A DNA stretch of 64,000 bases. It comes from Agromyces fucosus (GTDB taxonomy: Bacteria > Actinomycetota > Actinomycetes > Actinomycetales > Microbacteriaceae). Numbering within the stretch: position 1 is the stretch's first letter; every line of letters begins with the position of its first letter. The stretch covers positions 186,001-250,000 of the forward strand of contig NZ_SDPO01000001.1 of NCBI RefSeq assembly GCF_004134865.1. Direction: 5' to 3'. Positions 43,354-53,123 of this stretch are shown one piece after another. The position numbers and the translations under genes were made by a program. The notes under the pieces are model-generated. The model was given only the letters and a program-made list of their open reading frames with translations. It was not told where the DNA came from and searched no databases.

Positions 43354-43976
43354 GCGGCGGCTGCGCCATTCGACGACGCCGATCGCTTCGATGGGCGACG
43401 GCCGCGTCGGGGCCGCTCCATGCGCGGCGCGAAGGCCAGTTCATGCCGACCGGCGACCGCCGTCACCTCGTCGAGCCACTCGAGGGCGGCGCGAGCCCGC
43501 GCCGCTTCCGCGGCGGCGGCCAGCGCTGCCAATCGGGGGAGGGGGCTCGCATCGGCACCGTCACCCGCCGCCTCGTCGATCACGGCCCGAGCGGATGCCT
43601 CGACCGCTCGCTCCTGCCAGCGCAACCGCTCCGCCGCGACGATCGGGCCGGCGTCGACGCCCGGCAACGAGGCCGCGACGAGCACCCGGTCGACGGTCTC
43701 GTCCCACGGGTCGCTGCCCGAGGCATCCGCTCCGGCGAACCAGGCCGACGTCGCCGCCGAGCCCGCCCCGGTCGCGCGGTAGAGCGGCAGGCCGTCGTCG
43801 GTGGCGCCCGCCGACTCGATGAGACCCTGCTTGCCGAGGCGCTCGAGCGTGGCATAGCTCTGCCCCACGTTGACCTCCCGCCGGCCGCCCGTGCGCTCGG
43901 CGAGGTCGCCATGTAACTGGAACCCGTACCCGGGGCCGGCGGAGAGCAGGGCGAGCAGTGCGTCGCGAACAGCCAT
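43332..43976 (-). CDS. PadR-family transcriptional regulator
   Basis: 214 aa. A winged-helix start MAVRDALLALLSAGPGYGFQLHGDLAERTGG and wing VGQSYATLERLGKQGLIE are typical PadR features, followed by a long Ala-rich helical region that is likely the dimerisation domain, and a basic RPRRGRRPSKR tail. The ATG at 43976 is chosen because longer frames to 44795 cross DUF3145. The 3' end overlaps the polymerase gene by 22 bp in antisense. Confidence 0.88.
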   Translation of the reverse strand: MAVRDALLALLSAGPGYGFQLHGDLAERTGGRREVNVGQSYATLERLGKQGLIESAGATDDGLPLYRATGAGSAATSAWFAGADASGSDPWDETVDRVLVAASLPGVDAGPIVAAERLRWQERAVEASARAVIDEAAGDGADASPLPRLAALAAAAEAARARAALEWLDEVTAVAGRHELAFAPRMERPRRGRRPSKRSASSNGAAAAQASADA

Positions 43977-44147
43977 TCGTACTCCGATCGAAGTCAACGT
44001 TTCACTGAGTATATGGTTTCGTGCCTTGTCAATGAGCCTGATGCGGGGCATAATCGGCGGTGACGGCTCGCTCGTCGACAACCGAATACCGTCATCTGTC
44101 CGTTTTGAGGTCGTTGGGGAAGACGCACCTCGAGAACGGAGACAGAC

Positions 44148-44669
44148 ATGACGAAGAATGCCACGCGGGCAGCGCGCACCGCGCGAGGCGTGCTGTTCGT
44201 GCACTCCTCGCCGAGGGCGCTGTGTCCGCATGTCGAATGGGCCGCCGGCACCGCACTCGGTGTCGCGGTCAACTTCGACTGGAGCGAGCAGCCGGTGCTT
44301 CGCGGTGCCATGCGCGCGGAGTTCTACTGGGAGGGCGACGCCGGCAGCGGCGCGAAGCTCGCCTCTGCGCTGCGCGGTTGGGAGCAGCTGCGCTTCGAGG
44401 TGAGCGAAGACCCGACGCCCGGCTCCGACGGCGCCCGATGGATGCACACGCCCGAACTCGGCGTCTTCTTCGCCCAGACCGACACCGCGGGCAACACCGT
44501 GGTGCCCGAGGACCGCATCCGGTACGCGATGGACGTCGGCGGAACCGACCCCATCGAGCTCCACCGCGAACTGCGTCTCGCCCTCGGCCAGGCGTGGGAC
44601 GACGAACTCGAACCGTTCCGTCACGCGAGCGACTTCGCCCCGGTCGTCTGGTTGCACCAGGTGGGCTGA
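44148..44669 (+). CDS. DUF3145 domain-containing protein
   Basis: 173 aa. The actinobacterial DUF3145 pattern is clear: ARGVLFVHSSPRALCPHVEWAAG, FDWSEQPVLRGAMRAEFYWEGDAGSG and the end FAPVVWLHQVG. Function is unknown; the gene is commonly found next to the fatty-acid synthesis cluster, as here, where it converges with fabF across a bidirectional terminator. Confidence 0.92.
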   Translation: MTKNATRAARTARGVLFVHSSPRALCPHVEWAAGTALGVAVNFDWSEQPVLRGAMRAEFYWEGDAGSGAKLASALRGWEQLRFEVSEDPTPGSDGARWMHTPELGVFFAQTDTAGNTVVPEDRIRYAMDVGGTDPIELHRELRLALGQAWDDELEPFRHASDFAPVVWLHQVG

Positions 44670-44753
44670 GCGAACCTCGGTCCGCCGGCGGCGTGACGCG
44701 AGGTCGGATGACCATTCCCGGCAGCGCATGAGCGAAACCCTCGGACCGTTCAC

Positions 44754-44793
44754 GAGAAGACCCCGGCGCAGCGGGTGCGACCGGGGTCTTCTC
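44754..44793. terminator. Bidirectional terminator between DUF3145 and fabF
   Basis: Perfect 13-bp stem GAGAAGACCCCGG (44754-44766) with its complement (44781-44793) around a 14-nt loop. On the plus strand the 3' arm ends TCTTCTC, and on the minus strand it does likewise. Confidence 0.85.
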
Positions 44794-44823
44794 ATGCGTC
44801 CGGCTCAGTTGAGCCCGAACCTG

Positions 44824-46059
44824 CTACGGGGTGCGGATCGCCACGACGGCGTTGTGGCCGCCGAACCCGAAGGAGTTGCTGATCGCGAGCTGCGGTCCGT
44901 CGCCGAGCGGCTGCGGCTCGCCGGAGACCCGCAGCGGGATGGCGGGATCCTGCGTGGTCAGGTTGATCGTCGGCGGAGCCAGGCGGTTCTGGAGCGCGAG
45001 GATCGTGAACACCGCCTCGAGCGCACCCGTGCCGCCGAGGAGGTGACCGGTCGACGCCTTCGTGGCGGAGACGGGGATGTCGTGCACTCGATCACCGAAG
45101 ACGTTGCGCAGCGCCGTGTACTCGGCGATGTCGCCGACGGGCGTGCTCGTCGCGTGGGCGTTGATGTGCGTCACGTCGTCGACCGTCGCACCGGCCTGCG
45201 CGAGTGCGTCGAGCACTGCGCGGCTGGCGCCGCGACCCTCGGGGTCGTTGGCCGTGATGTGGTACGAGTCGGCGCTCACCGAACCGCCCGCGAGCTCCGC
45301 GTAGATGCGTGCGCCACGTGCGAGGGCGTGCTCCTCGGTCTCGAGCACGAGGCTCGCGGCACCCTCGCCCATGACGAAGCCGTCGCGGTCGACGCTGTAC
45401 GGGCGAGAGGCGTGCGCAGGGTCGTCGTTGCGACGCGAGAGCGCCTGCATCGACGAGAACGACGCGAGCGTGATCGGGTGCACCGCGGACTCGGAGCCGC
45501 CGGCGATCACGACGTCGGCGTAGCCGAGCTGGAGGTGCTCGTAGGCGTTCGCGAGCGACTCCGTGCTCGACGCGCACGCCGACGCCACCGTGCGTGCGAA
45601 GGCGCGGGCTTCGAAGTGCATCGAGATGGCGGCTGAGGCGGCGTTCGGCATGAGCATCGGCACGGTCATCGGCAGCACGCGGCGCGGGCCGCGCTCGCGC
45701 AGCGTGTCCCAGGCGTCGAGCAGGGTCCAGATGCCGCCGATGCCGGTGGCGTAGTCGACGCCGAGGCGTTCGGGGGCGACATCGGGTGAACCTGCGTCGG
45801 CCCACGCCTCCTTCGCGGAGATCAGGGCGAACTGGCTCGAGGGGTCGAGGCGCTTCGCGACGGGGCGTTCGAGCACCTCTTCGGGCCGGACCTTCGCCTC
45901 GGCGGCGAAGGTGACGGGCAACTCGTACTTCGCAACCCAGTCGTGCTCGAGGGAGCGCGCGCCGGACTCGCCGGCGAGCAGGGCGTTCCAGCTCTCAGGG
46001 GCGGTGCCGCCGAGCGGCGAGGTCGCACCGATGCCGGTGATGACGATCTTCTTGGTCAT
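44824..46059 (-). CDS. fabF: Beta-ketoacyl-ACP synthase II
   Basis: 411-aa elongating condensing enzyme. Catalytic Cys162 is in SACASSTES, the two His are in INAHATSTPVGD and TKASTGHLLGGTGA, and the C-terminal NSFGFGGHNA motif is intact. It condenses malonyl-ACP with acyl-ACP. It is the last gene of the fabD-fabH-acpP-fabF operon; the 81-bp gap after acpP has no terminator-like hairpin. Confidence 0.96.
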   Translation of the reverse strand: MTKKIVITGIGATSPLGGTAPESWNALLAGESGARSLEHDWVAKYELPVTFAAEAKVRPEEVLERPVAKRLDPSSQFALISAKEAWADAGSPDVAPERLGVDYATGIGGIWTLLDAWDTLRERGPRRVLPMTVPMLMPNAASAAISMHFEARAFARTVASACASSTESLANAYEHLQLGYADVVIAGGSESAVHPITLASFSSMQALSRRNDDPAHASRPYSVDRDGFVMGEGAASLVLETEEHALARGARIYAELAGGSVSADSYHITANDPEGRGASRAVLDALAQAGATVDDVTHINAHATSTPVGDIAEYTALRNVFGDRVHDIPVSATKASTGHLLGGTGALEAVFTILALQNRLAPPTINLTTQDPAIPLRVSGEPQPLGDGPQLAISNSFGFGGHNAVVAIRTP

Positions 46060-46140
46060 TCGAGAAACACTCCGATGGAGGGATTGGTCGCACTGAACGA
46101 GCGGGCCGGGCAGAAGGCGCCGGCCCGCTCCACGCAGCTG

Positions 46141-46389
46141 CTAGGCCTGAACCTTGACGATGAAGGTGACGGCGTCGCCGACGGTCTTCAGGTTCTTGAC
46201 CTCTTCGTCGGGGATCTTCACGTCGAACTTCTCTTCGGCGTTGACGACGATCGTCATCATGGAGATCGAGTCGATGTCGAGGTCGTCGGTGAACGACTTG
46301 TCCAGCTCAACCGTGTCGGTCGCAATGCCGGTCTCGTCGTTGATGAGCTCGGCCAGGCCGGCAAGCACTTCTTCGGTGGACAATGCCAT
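46141..46389 (-). CDS. acpP: Acyl carrier protein
   Basis: 82 aa, acidic. The phosphopantetheine attachment site is Ser41 in DIDSISMMTI; most ACPs have DSL, so the Ile after Ser is the usual actinobacterial variant. It carries growing acyl chains for FabD, FabH and FabF, whose genes flank it. A AAGGAG SD lies 6-7 nt before the ATG. Confidence 0.96.
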   Translation of the reverse strand: MALSTEEVLAGLAELINDETGIATDTVELDKSFTDDLDIDSISMMTIVVNAEEKFDVKIPDEEVKNLKTVGDAVTFIVKVQA

Positions 46390-46453
46390 TGTTTTCTCCT
46401 TGGGGGTGTCTCGTTTGACCGAGAGACAGTCTAGATGGACAGGGGGAGGTGGT

Positions 46454-47458
46454 TCAGGGAAGAACCACCACTTGGGCGCCGAACACGAGTCCGGCGCCGA
46501 AGCCGATCTGGAGGGCGAGGCCTCCGGAAAGTTCAGGGTGCTCCTCGAGCAGGCGGTGCGTCGCGAGCGGAATCGAGGCGGCAGAGGTGTTGCCGGTGGT
46601 GGCGATGTCGCGGGCGATCACGACGGTGTCGGGCAGCTTCAACTGCTTGGCGAACTCGTCGATGATGCGCATGTTCGCCTGGTGCGGGATGAACGCGGCG
46701 AGGTCGTCGCTCGTCACGCCCGCGGCATCCAGTGCCTGCTTCGCGACCTTCGCCATGTCCCACACGGCCCAGCGGAAGACCGTCTGGCCCTCCTGACGGA
46801 GCGTCGGCCACTCGGCGGCCCCGTCGCGGTATTCGGTGAGCGTGCCGTTCATCCCGACCGCGCCCGCCTTCGAGCCGTCGGAGCCCCAGATCGTGCGCGC
46901 GATGCCGGGCGTCTCGCTCGGGCCGACGACCACGGCACCGGCGCCGTCGCCGAGGAGGAACGAGATCGAGCGGTCGGTCGGGTCGACGACGTCGGAGAGC
47001 TTCTCGGCGCCGACGACGAGGGCGTAGGTCGCCGCCCCCGATCGGATCAGCGCGTCCGCCTGGGCGACCGCATAGGCGTAGCCCGCGCACGCGGCGTTCA
47101 TGTCGTACGCGGCCGCCGGATTGGCTCCGACCCGGTCGGCGACGACGGCCGCCATCGACGGCGTCTGCTGCACGTTGGAGATGGTCGCGATGATGACGAG
47201 TTCGATGAGCTCGGGGGCGACGCCCGACCGCTCGATCGCCTCGCGGGAGGCGGTCGTGGCCAGGTCCGTCGCCGACACGTCGGCGCCGGCACGCGTGCGT
47301 GTCACGATGCCCGTGCGCTGCTGGATCCACTCGTCGGACGAATCGATCGGGCCGATCAGATCGGCGTTGGGCACCGCGTTCTCACCGCGCGCCGCACCGA
47401 CGGCATAGATGCGCGTGAAGGCGGGCCCGTGCGACTGCTGGAGGGTGGGATTCGTCAT
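46454..47458 (-). CDS. fabH: Beta-ketoacyl-ACP synthase III
   Basis: 334 aa. The initiating condensing enzyme has Cys124 in MNAACAGYAYA, His in FIPHQANMRIID and Asn in TTGNTSAASIP. It joins acyl-CoA (in this group likely branched primers) to malonyl-ACP. ATG 47458 is chosen because longer frames run through fabD. It sits between fabD (29 bp) and acpP (64 bp). Confidence 0.96.
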   Translation of the reverse strand: MTNPTLQQSHGPAFTRIYAVGAARGENAVPNADLIGPIDSSDEWIQQRTGIVTRTRAGADVSATDLATTASREAIERSGVAPELIELVIIATISNVQQTPSMAAVVADRVGANPAAAYDMNAACAGYAYAVAQADALIRSGAATYALVVGAEKLSDVVDPTDRSISFLLGDGAGAVVVGPSETPGIARTIWGSDGSKAGAVGMNGTLTEYRDGAAEWPTLRQEGQTVFRWAVWDMAKVAKQALDAAGVTSDDLAAFIPHQANMRIIDEFAKQLKLPDTVVIARDIATTGNTSAASIPLATHRLLEEHPELSGGLALQIGFGAGLVFGAQVVVLP

Positions 47459-47487
47459 GCTCGGCTTTCTCGTCGTTCGTCGCCGGC

Positions 47488-48411
47488 TCAGGCGTGCTGC
47501 TCGATGAGCTCGATCGCCGCCGACAGGTCTTCGGGAGTCTTCACGGCGACCGTCGGCACGCCCTTGAGCGCGCGCTTCGCCAGGCCGACGAGGGCGCCGG
47601 CCGGTGCGAGTTCGATGATTCCCGTGACTCCTGCCGCCTGGAAGGACTCCATGCAGCGATCCCAGCGTACGGGCGAGGAGACCTGGCCGACGAGCAGTTC
47701 GAGGAATGCTGCACCGGAGGTCACGGCGCTGCCGTCGCGGTTCGTCCAGAGGGGAAGCGTGGGATCGGCCGGAGCGAGACCGGCCGCGACCTCGGCGAGA
47801 CGGTCGACCGCCGGGCGCATGTAGCGGGTGTGGAAGGCGCCGGCGACCTGGAGCGGGATGACCCGCGATCCGGCCGGGGGCTCCGTCTTCAGCGCCTCGA
47901 GCGCGTCGAGCGCGCCCGCCACGACGATCTGACCACCGCCGTTGAAGTTGGCCGGCTCGAGTCCGAGCTCGGTGAGGCGGGGGAGCAGGGCGGCTTCGTC
48001 GGCGCCGATGACGGCGCTCATGCCGGTGGGCTCGAGCGCAGCGGCATCCGCCATCGCCCGGCCGCGCTCGGCGACGAAGCGTATCGCGTCGGTCTCGCTC
48101 AGCACGCCGGACCCGGCCGCAGCCGTGATCTCGCCGACCGAGTGGCCCGCGATGCCGCCGATGCGAGCCGCACGGCCGTCGGCGAGGAGTGAGCCGAGCG
48201 TCAGGATGCCCGCCGCGACGATGAGCGGCTGCGCGACCGCGGTGTCGCGGATCGTATCGGCGTCGGCCTCCGTGCCGAAGTGCGCGAGATCGAGCCCCGC
48301 GGCGTCGGACAACGCCGACAGCCGTTCGGCGTAGGCCGACTCGGCCAGCCAGGGAGCGAGGAATCCGGGGGTCTGAGAGCCCTGTCCAGGGCAGACGACG
48401 ACGATCACCAC
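47488..48411 (-). CDS. fabD: Malonyl-CoA:ACP transacylase
   Basis: 307 aa. Motifs are VCPGQGSQTPG at the N-terminus, active-site Ser91 in GHSVGEI, and His in AGAFHTRYM. It loads malonate onto ACP. The start is one of two consecutive GTG codons (48411 or 48408). It is first in the fab operon, 88 bp after the FasR-type regulator gene. Confidence 0.95.
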   Translation of the reverse strand: MVIVVVCPGQGSQTPGFLAPWLAESAYAERLSALSDAAGLDLAHFGTEADADTIRDTAVAQPLIVAAGILTLGSLLADGRAARIGGIAGHSVGEITAAAGSGVLSETDAIRFVAERGRAMADAAALEPTGMSAVIGADEAALLPRLTELGLEPANFNGGGQIVVAGALDALEALKTEPPAGSRVIPLQVAGAFHTRYMRPAVDRLAEVAAGLAPADPTLPLWTNRDGSAVTSGAAFLELLVGQVSSPVRWDRCMESFQAAGVTGIIELAPAGALVGLAKRALKGVPTVAVKTPEDLSAAIELIEQHA

Positions 48412-48499
48412 CCCAGTCTGCCAACCGGTGGGCGGCCCCGGGTGTGCACACGCGACAAGCTCTCGGCAGAAGCCTTGTACGAACGGTACAGAAGCGAGC

Positions 48500-49714
48500 T
48501 CAGCTGGTGGGTCGCCGACGCGGTGCCAGCTCGTGGTCGCTCATCGAACCGATGATGAGGGCCGACTGCAGGATGAGCGCCTCGCGCGCCCCCGTCGCGT
48601 CCCAGCCGATCACGTCGGAGACGCGCTTGAGGCGGTAGCGCACGGTGTTCGGGTGCACGAAGAGCTCGCGCGCCGTCGCCTCGAGCGAACGCCCGTTGTC
48701 GAGGTAGCTCCACAGCGTGGTCAGGAGTTCGGTCGAGTGCGCCTGCAACGGCCGGTAGATGCGGTGCACGAGCGTCGCCCGGGCGAGCGGATCGCCGGCG
48801 AGCGCACGCTCAGGCAGCAGGTCGTCGGCGTGCACCGGGCGGGGCGCGTGCCGCCACGATCGGGCGACCGCGAACCCGGCGAGTGCCGCCTTGGCGCTCT
48901 TCGAGGCGTCGACGAGATTCGGCACGGCATGACCGAGCACCAGGTGCCCCGGGCCGAAGTGCGGCTCGAGCTGGCTCGCGATCTCCATGAAGGTGAGCGC
49001 CGGGGCGGTTCCGATCGCCTCTTCGGCCTCACGGGCGAGCGGGTCGGCGCGACCGATGACGAGCACGAGGCGGTTGCCCTGCACGCCGATGAGGACGTCG
49101 GCGTGCATGTGGCGGGCTGCTCGGCGCACGTGATCGACGTCGAGCTGCTTCGGCGCGGTGCCGACGAGCACCGACACCTCGCCGTGCCCGTGCCAGCCCA
49201 GCGCCGCGATGCGGCTCGGCAGCTCGTCGTCGGCCTCGCCCGAGAGGATCGAGTCGACCACGAGCGCCTCGAGGCGCGCGTCCCAGAGTCCTCGCGCCTC
49301 AGCGGCGCGAGCGTAGACGTCGGCCGCAGCGAAGGCGATCTCCCGCGAATACAGGAGGATCGCCTCACGCAGCGGCTCGCCGCCGTCTTTCACGCGGTCT
49401 TCGACGACCTCGACCGTCACCCGGATGAGCTGCAGCGTCTGCTGCAGGCTCACCGAGCGGAGCAGCTCACGAGGGGCAGCGCCGAAGACGTCGGCCGCGA
49501 TCCACGGGGTCGACCGCGGGTCGTCGAACCAGGCGACGAACGAGGAGATGCCGGCTTGGGCGACGAGGCCCACGGCAGAGCGGCGGCTCGGAGGCATGTC
49601 GCCGTACCACGGCAACGTGTCTTCGAGACGCTTGAGCGTCGCCGTCGCGAGTTCGCCCGCGATGGTGCGCAACCATGCGAGCGTCTCCGCCTTCGTCTTG
49701 GGCCTCGTCGCCAC
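48500..49714 (-). CDS. fasR: PucR/CdaR-type regulator of fatty-acid synthesis (FasR-like)
   Basis: 404 aa. The C-terminal helix-turn-helix reads LWSYLDNGRSLEATARELFVHPNTVRYRLKRV, the PucR signature; the middle is a GGDEF-related CdaR-like region. In Streptomyces FasR, a protein of this type directly upstream of fabD, activates the fab operon, and the position here is the same. GTG 49714 lies 11 bp after aceE, so it may be read from the aceE promoter as well. Confidence 0.85.
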   Translation of the reverse strand: MATRPKTKAETLAWLRTIAGELATATLKRLEDTLPWYGDMPPSRRSAVGLVAQAGISSFVAWFDDPRSTPWIAADVFGAAPRELLRSVSLQQTLQLIRVTVEVVEDRVKDGGEPLREAILLYSREIAFAAADVYARAAEARGLWDARLEALVVDSILSGEADDELPSRIAALGWHGHGEVSVLVGTAPKQLDVDHVRRAARHMHADVLIGVQGNRLVLVIGRADPLAREAEEAIGTAPALTFMEIASQLEPHFGPGHLVLGHAVPNLVDASKSAKAALAGFAVARSWRHAPRPVHADDLLPERALAGDPLARATLVHRIYRPLQAHSTELLTTLWSYLDNGRSLEATARELFVHPNTVRYRLKRVSDVIGWDATGAREALILQSALIIGSMSDHELAPRRRPTS

Positions 49715-49725
49715 CTCGTCGCCTG

Positions 49726-52452
49726 CTAGCTCTCTCCGCCGGCCGATCCGGTGGTGCCGGCGTTCACGTCGTGCAGGCGGTACTTCTCAATCGCCTGGGC
49801 GGGGAGTGAACGGTCGACCTCACCGCGGTCCGCGAGGAGTTCGAGCGTGCGGACGACGACCGACGGTCCGTCGATCTTGAAGAAGCGACGCGCGGCCGCG
49901 CGCGTGTCGGAGAACCCGAAGTCGTCGGCGCCGAGCGTGGCGTACTGACCGGGCACGTACGCGCGGATCTGGTCGGGGACCGCGTGCATGTAGTCCGAGA
50001 CCGCCACGAACGGGCCGTTCGCCCCGGTGAGCTTCTGCGTGAGGTACGGGACCTTGCGCTCGGCGTCGGGGTTCAGGAAGTTGTGCTCGTCGGCGGCGAG
50101 GCCGTCGCGTCGCAGCTCCGCCCAGCTCGTGACCGACCAGACATCGGCCGACACGCCCCAGTCTTCGGCGAGGAGCTGCTGCGCCTCGAGGATCCACGGC
50201 ACCGAGACGCCGGAGGCGAGCAGTTGCGCCTTCGGTCCCGCCACGCCGGACTCGTTCAGGCGGTGGATGCCTCGGATGATCCCGTCGACGTCGACGCCCT
50301 CGGGCTCGACCGGCTGCACGAGCGGCTCGTTGTAGACCGTGACGTAGTACATGACGTTGGGGTCGTCGTGCGAACCGCCGTACATGCGCTCGAGGCCCGA
50401 GCGCATGATGTGCCCGATCTCGTAGCCGTACGCCGGGTCGTACGAGACGACGGCCGGGTTGGTCGAGGCGAGCAGCGGCGAGTGGCCGTCGGCGTGCTGG
50501 AGGCCCTCGCCCGTGAGCGTCGTACGGCCGGCGGTCGCGCCGATGATGAACCCGCGGGCCATCTGGTCGCCGGCGGCCCACATCGCGTCGCCCGTGCGCT
50601 GGAAGCCGAACATCGAGTAGAAGACGTACACCGGGATGAGCGGCTCGCCCTGCGTCGAGTACGACGTGCCGACGTTGGTGAACGCCGCCATGGCGCCGGC
50701 CTCGTTGATGCCGACGTGGATGATCTGGCCCTGCGGGCTCTCCTTGTAGGCGAGCAGCAGTTCGCGGTCGACCGAGGTGTAGTGCTGGCCGTTCGGGTTG
50801 TAGATCTTCGCGGTCGGGAAGAACGCGTCGATGCCGAAGGTGCGCGCCTCGTCGGGGATGATCGGCACGATGCGGTGGCCGAAGTCCTTCGAGCGGATCA
50901 GGTCCTTCAGCAGTCGCACGAACGCCATGGTCGTGGCGATCTCCTGCGTGCCGGAGCCCTTCTTCGCGATCGCGTAGGCCGAGTCGTCGGGGAGCGAGAT
51001 CGCCGTGTGGTTCGACCGGCGCTCGGGCAGGTAGCCGCCGAGTTCGCGGCGACGCTCGTGCAGGTACTGGATCGCCTCGTCCTGATCGCCGGGCGTGTAG
51101 TACGGCGGCAGGTAGGGGTTCTCCTCGAGCTGCGCGTCCGTGATCGGGATGCGCATCTGGTCGCGGAACGTCTTGAGGTTGTCGAGGGTCATCTTCTTCA
51201 TCTGGTGGGTCGCGTTGCGCCCCTCGAAGGCCGGACCCAGGCCGTAGCCCTTGATCGTCTTCGCCAGGATGACCGTCGGCTGGCCCTTGTGCTCGCTGGC
51301 CGCCTTGAACGCCGCGTAGACCTTGCGGTAGTCGTGACCGCCGCGCTTCAGGCCCCACACCTCGTCGTCGGACAGGTGCGAGACGAGCTCGAGCGCTCGG
51401 GGGTCGCGGCCGAAGAAGTTCTCCCGCACGTACGCGCCCGACTCGGCCTTGTAGGTCTGGTAGTCGCCGTCGGGGGTGACGTTCATGAGGTTGCGGAGCG
51501 CGCCGTCGTGGTCGCGGGCGAGCAGGTCGTCCCACTCGCGGCCCCAGACGACCTTGATGACGTTCCAGCCGGCGCCGCGGAAGAAGCTCTCGAGCTCCTG
51601 GATGATCTTGCCGTTGCCGCGCACCGGACCGTCGAGACGCTGCAGGTTGCAGTTGATCACGAAGTTCAGGTTGTCGAGGCCCTCGTTCGCGGCGACCTGG
51701 AGCTGGCCACGGCTCTCGACCTCGTCCATCTCGCCGTCGCCGAGGAACGCCCAGACCTGCTGGTCGCTCGCGTCCTTGATGCCGCGGTTCGTCAGGTACT
51801 TGTTGGCCTGCGCCTGGTAGATCGCGTTGATCGGCCCGAGGCCCATCGACACGGTCGGGAACTGCCAGAACTCCGGCATGAGGCGCGGGTGCGGGTACGA
51901 CGAGAGGCCGTCGGGCGCGTGCGACTTCTCTTGGCGGAAGCCGTCGAGCTGGTCGGACGAGAGGCGGCCCTCGAGGAACGCGCGGGCGTAGGTGCCGGGG
52001 GAGGCGTGGCCCTGCACGAAGATCTGGTCGCCGCCACCGGGGTGGTCCTGGCCGCGGAAGAAGTGGTTGAAGCCGACCTCGTAGAGTGCCGCCGACGACG
52101 CGTAGGTCGAGATGTGACCGCCGACGGAGATGCCGGGGCGCTGCGCACGGTGCACGAGCACCGCCGCGTTCCATCGGATCCAGGCGCGATAGCGGCGCTC
52201 GATCTCCTCGTCGCCGGGGAACTCGGGCTCGTTCTCGGGGGCGATCGTGTTCAGGTAGTCGGTGGTCGGAACCATCGGCACGCCGAGGTGCAGCTCCTTG
52301 GAGCGCTTCAGCAGGCTGAGCATGATCTCTCGCGCGCGCTGGTGTCCCTTCTCGGCGACAAGTGCATCAAGGGATTCAGCCCATTCGGAAGTCTCTTCCG
52401 GATCGGCGTCCATCGCCTCGACCGAGTAGGGATCCTGGTCGTTGACAGTCAC
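49726..52452 (-). CDS. aceE: Pyruvate dehydrogenase E1 component, homodimeric type
   Basis: 908-aa thiamine-diphosphate enzyme that oxidatively decarboxylates pyruvate in the pyruvate dehydrogenase complex. The ThDP motif [13 protein letters not shown] and the [14 protein letters not shown]sn are visible, as are [22 protein letters not shown] and a transketolase-like C-terminal part. It makes the acetyl-CoA used by the downstream fab genes. The GTG at 52452 is used. It is divergent from ahpE across 173 bp. Confidence 0.96.
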   Translation of the reverse strand: MTVNDQDPYSVEAMDADPEETSEWAESLDALVAEKGHQRAREIMLSLLKRSKELHLGVPMVPTTDYLNTIAPENEPEFPGDEEIERRYRAWIRWNAAVLVHRAQRPGISVGGHISTYASSAALYEVGFNHFFRGQDHPGGGDQIFVQGHASPGTYARAFLEGRLSSDQLDGFRQEKSHAPDGLSSYPHPRLMPEFWQFPTVSMGLGPINAIYQAQANKYLTNRGIKDASDQQVWAFLGDGEMDEVESRGQLQVAANEGLDNLNFVINCNLQRLDGPVRGNGKIIQELESFFRGAGWNVIKVVWGREWDDLLARDHDGALRNLMNVTPDGDYQTYKAESGAYVRENFFGRDPRALELVSHLSDDEVWGLKRGGHDYRKVYAAFKAASEHKGQPTVILAKTIKGYGLGPAFEGRNATHQMKKMTLDNLKTFRDQMRIPITDAQLEENPYLPPYYTPGDQDEAIQYLHERRRELGGYLPERRSNHTAISLPDDSAYAIAKKGSGTQEIATTMAFVRLLKDLIRSKDFGHRIVPIIPDEARTFGIDAFFPTAKIYNPNGQHYTSVDRELLLAYKESPQGQIIHVGINEAGAMAAFTNVGTSYSTQGEPLIPVYVFYSMFGFQRTGDAMWAAGDQMARGFIIGATAGRTTLTGEGLQHADGHSPLLASTNPAVVSYDPAYGYEIGHIMRSGLERMYGGSHDDPNVMYYVTVYNEPLVQPVEPEGVDVDGIIRGIHRLNESGVAGPKAQLLASGVSVPWILEAQQLLAEDWGVSADVWSVTSWAELRRDGLAADEHNFLNPDAERKVPYLTQKLTGANGPFVAVSDYMHAVPDQIRAYVPGQYATLGADDFGFSDTRAAARRFFKIDGPSVVVRTLELLADRGEVDRSLPAQAIEKYRLHDVNAGTTGSAGGES

Positions 52453-52625
52453 ACTCGACCTCTCTCTTCAGCAGATCGTGCCTGCGGGGTGTGGGATGTG
52501 CGCACGCCGAATGGGCCGGTTCACGGCCGGGTGGCACCACGCCATCCTAGTGATTCTATGCCCGCGAGGTGGGGGCTAGGCTGAGGCCCCGGTCGACCGA
52601 ACGTCCCGCGGAAGGAAGCCGTCCC

Positions 52626-53081
52626 GTGATCCTCGCTCCCGGCGCTGCTGCGCCCGACTTCACGCTCGTGAACCAGTTCGGCCAGCCCGTGCGGCTCTCC
52701 GGGCTCCGCGGTCGCCCCGTCGCGCTCGTCTTCTTCCCACTGGCCTTCTCGCGCATCTGCCATGGCGAGCTCTGCGAGCTGCGCGACAACATCGCCATGT
52801 TCGAGGGGCCGGATGTCGCGCTGCACGCGATCTCCGTCGACTCGAAGCACACCCTGCGCGCGTGGGCCGAACGCGAGGACTACGACTTCCCGCTGCTCGC
52901 GGACTTCTGGCCGCACGGCGCGGTCGCGGACTCGTTCGGCGCGTTCGATGCCGGCACCGGGCTCGCCGAACGGGCGACGTTCGTGATCGACGCCGACGGG
53001 ATGGTCGCCGCGAGCTTCGCGACCCCTCGCGGCGAGGCCAGGTCGCTCGATCAGTATCGGCAGGCGCTCGCGGCGCTCTGA
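52626..53081 (+). CDS. ahpE: Peroxiredoxin, AhpE type
   Basis: 151 aa. Thioredoxin fold with LVFFPLAFSRICHGELCELRD; the peroxidatic Cys is C45, exactly where mycobacterial AhpE has it, with Pro, Ser and later Arg of the active site. FPLLADFWPHGAV is a close AhpE match. A second cysteine, C50, replaces an Asp of the one-Cys enzyme. It reduces peroxides and peroxynitrite. GTG 52626 follows an AAGGA SD, and the region 52575-52625 with TAGGCT may be its leader. Confidence 0.92.
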   Translation: MILAPGAAAPDFTLVNQFGQPVRLSGLRGRPVALVFFPLAFSRICHGELCELRDNIAMFEGPDVALHAISVDSKHTLRAWAEREDYDFPLLADFWPHGAVADSFGAFDAGTGLAERATFVIDADGMVAASFATPRGEARSLDQYRQALAAL

Positions 53082-53123
53082 GCGAGCAGATGCGGCATCC
53101 GCTCGCTCGTACCGCCTCGGACG

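Noticed and set aside
44010..44040. Minus-strand TTGACA followed by TATACT as a PadR promoter
   Set aside because: The boxes are individually good, but the spacer is only 13 bp, too short for a standard promoter, so it was not annotated.
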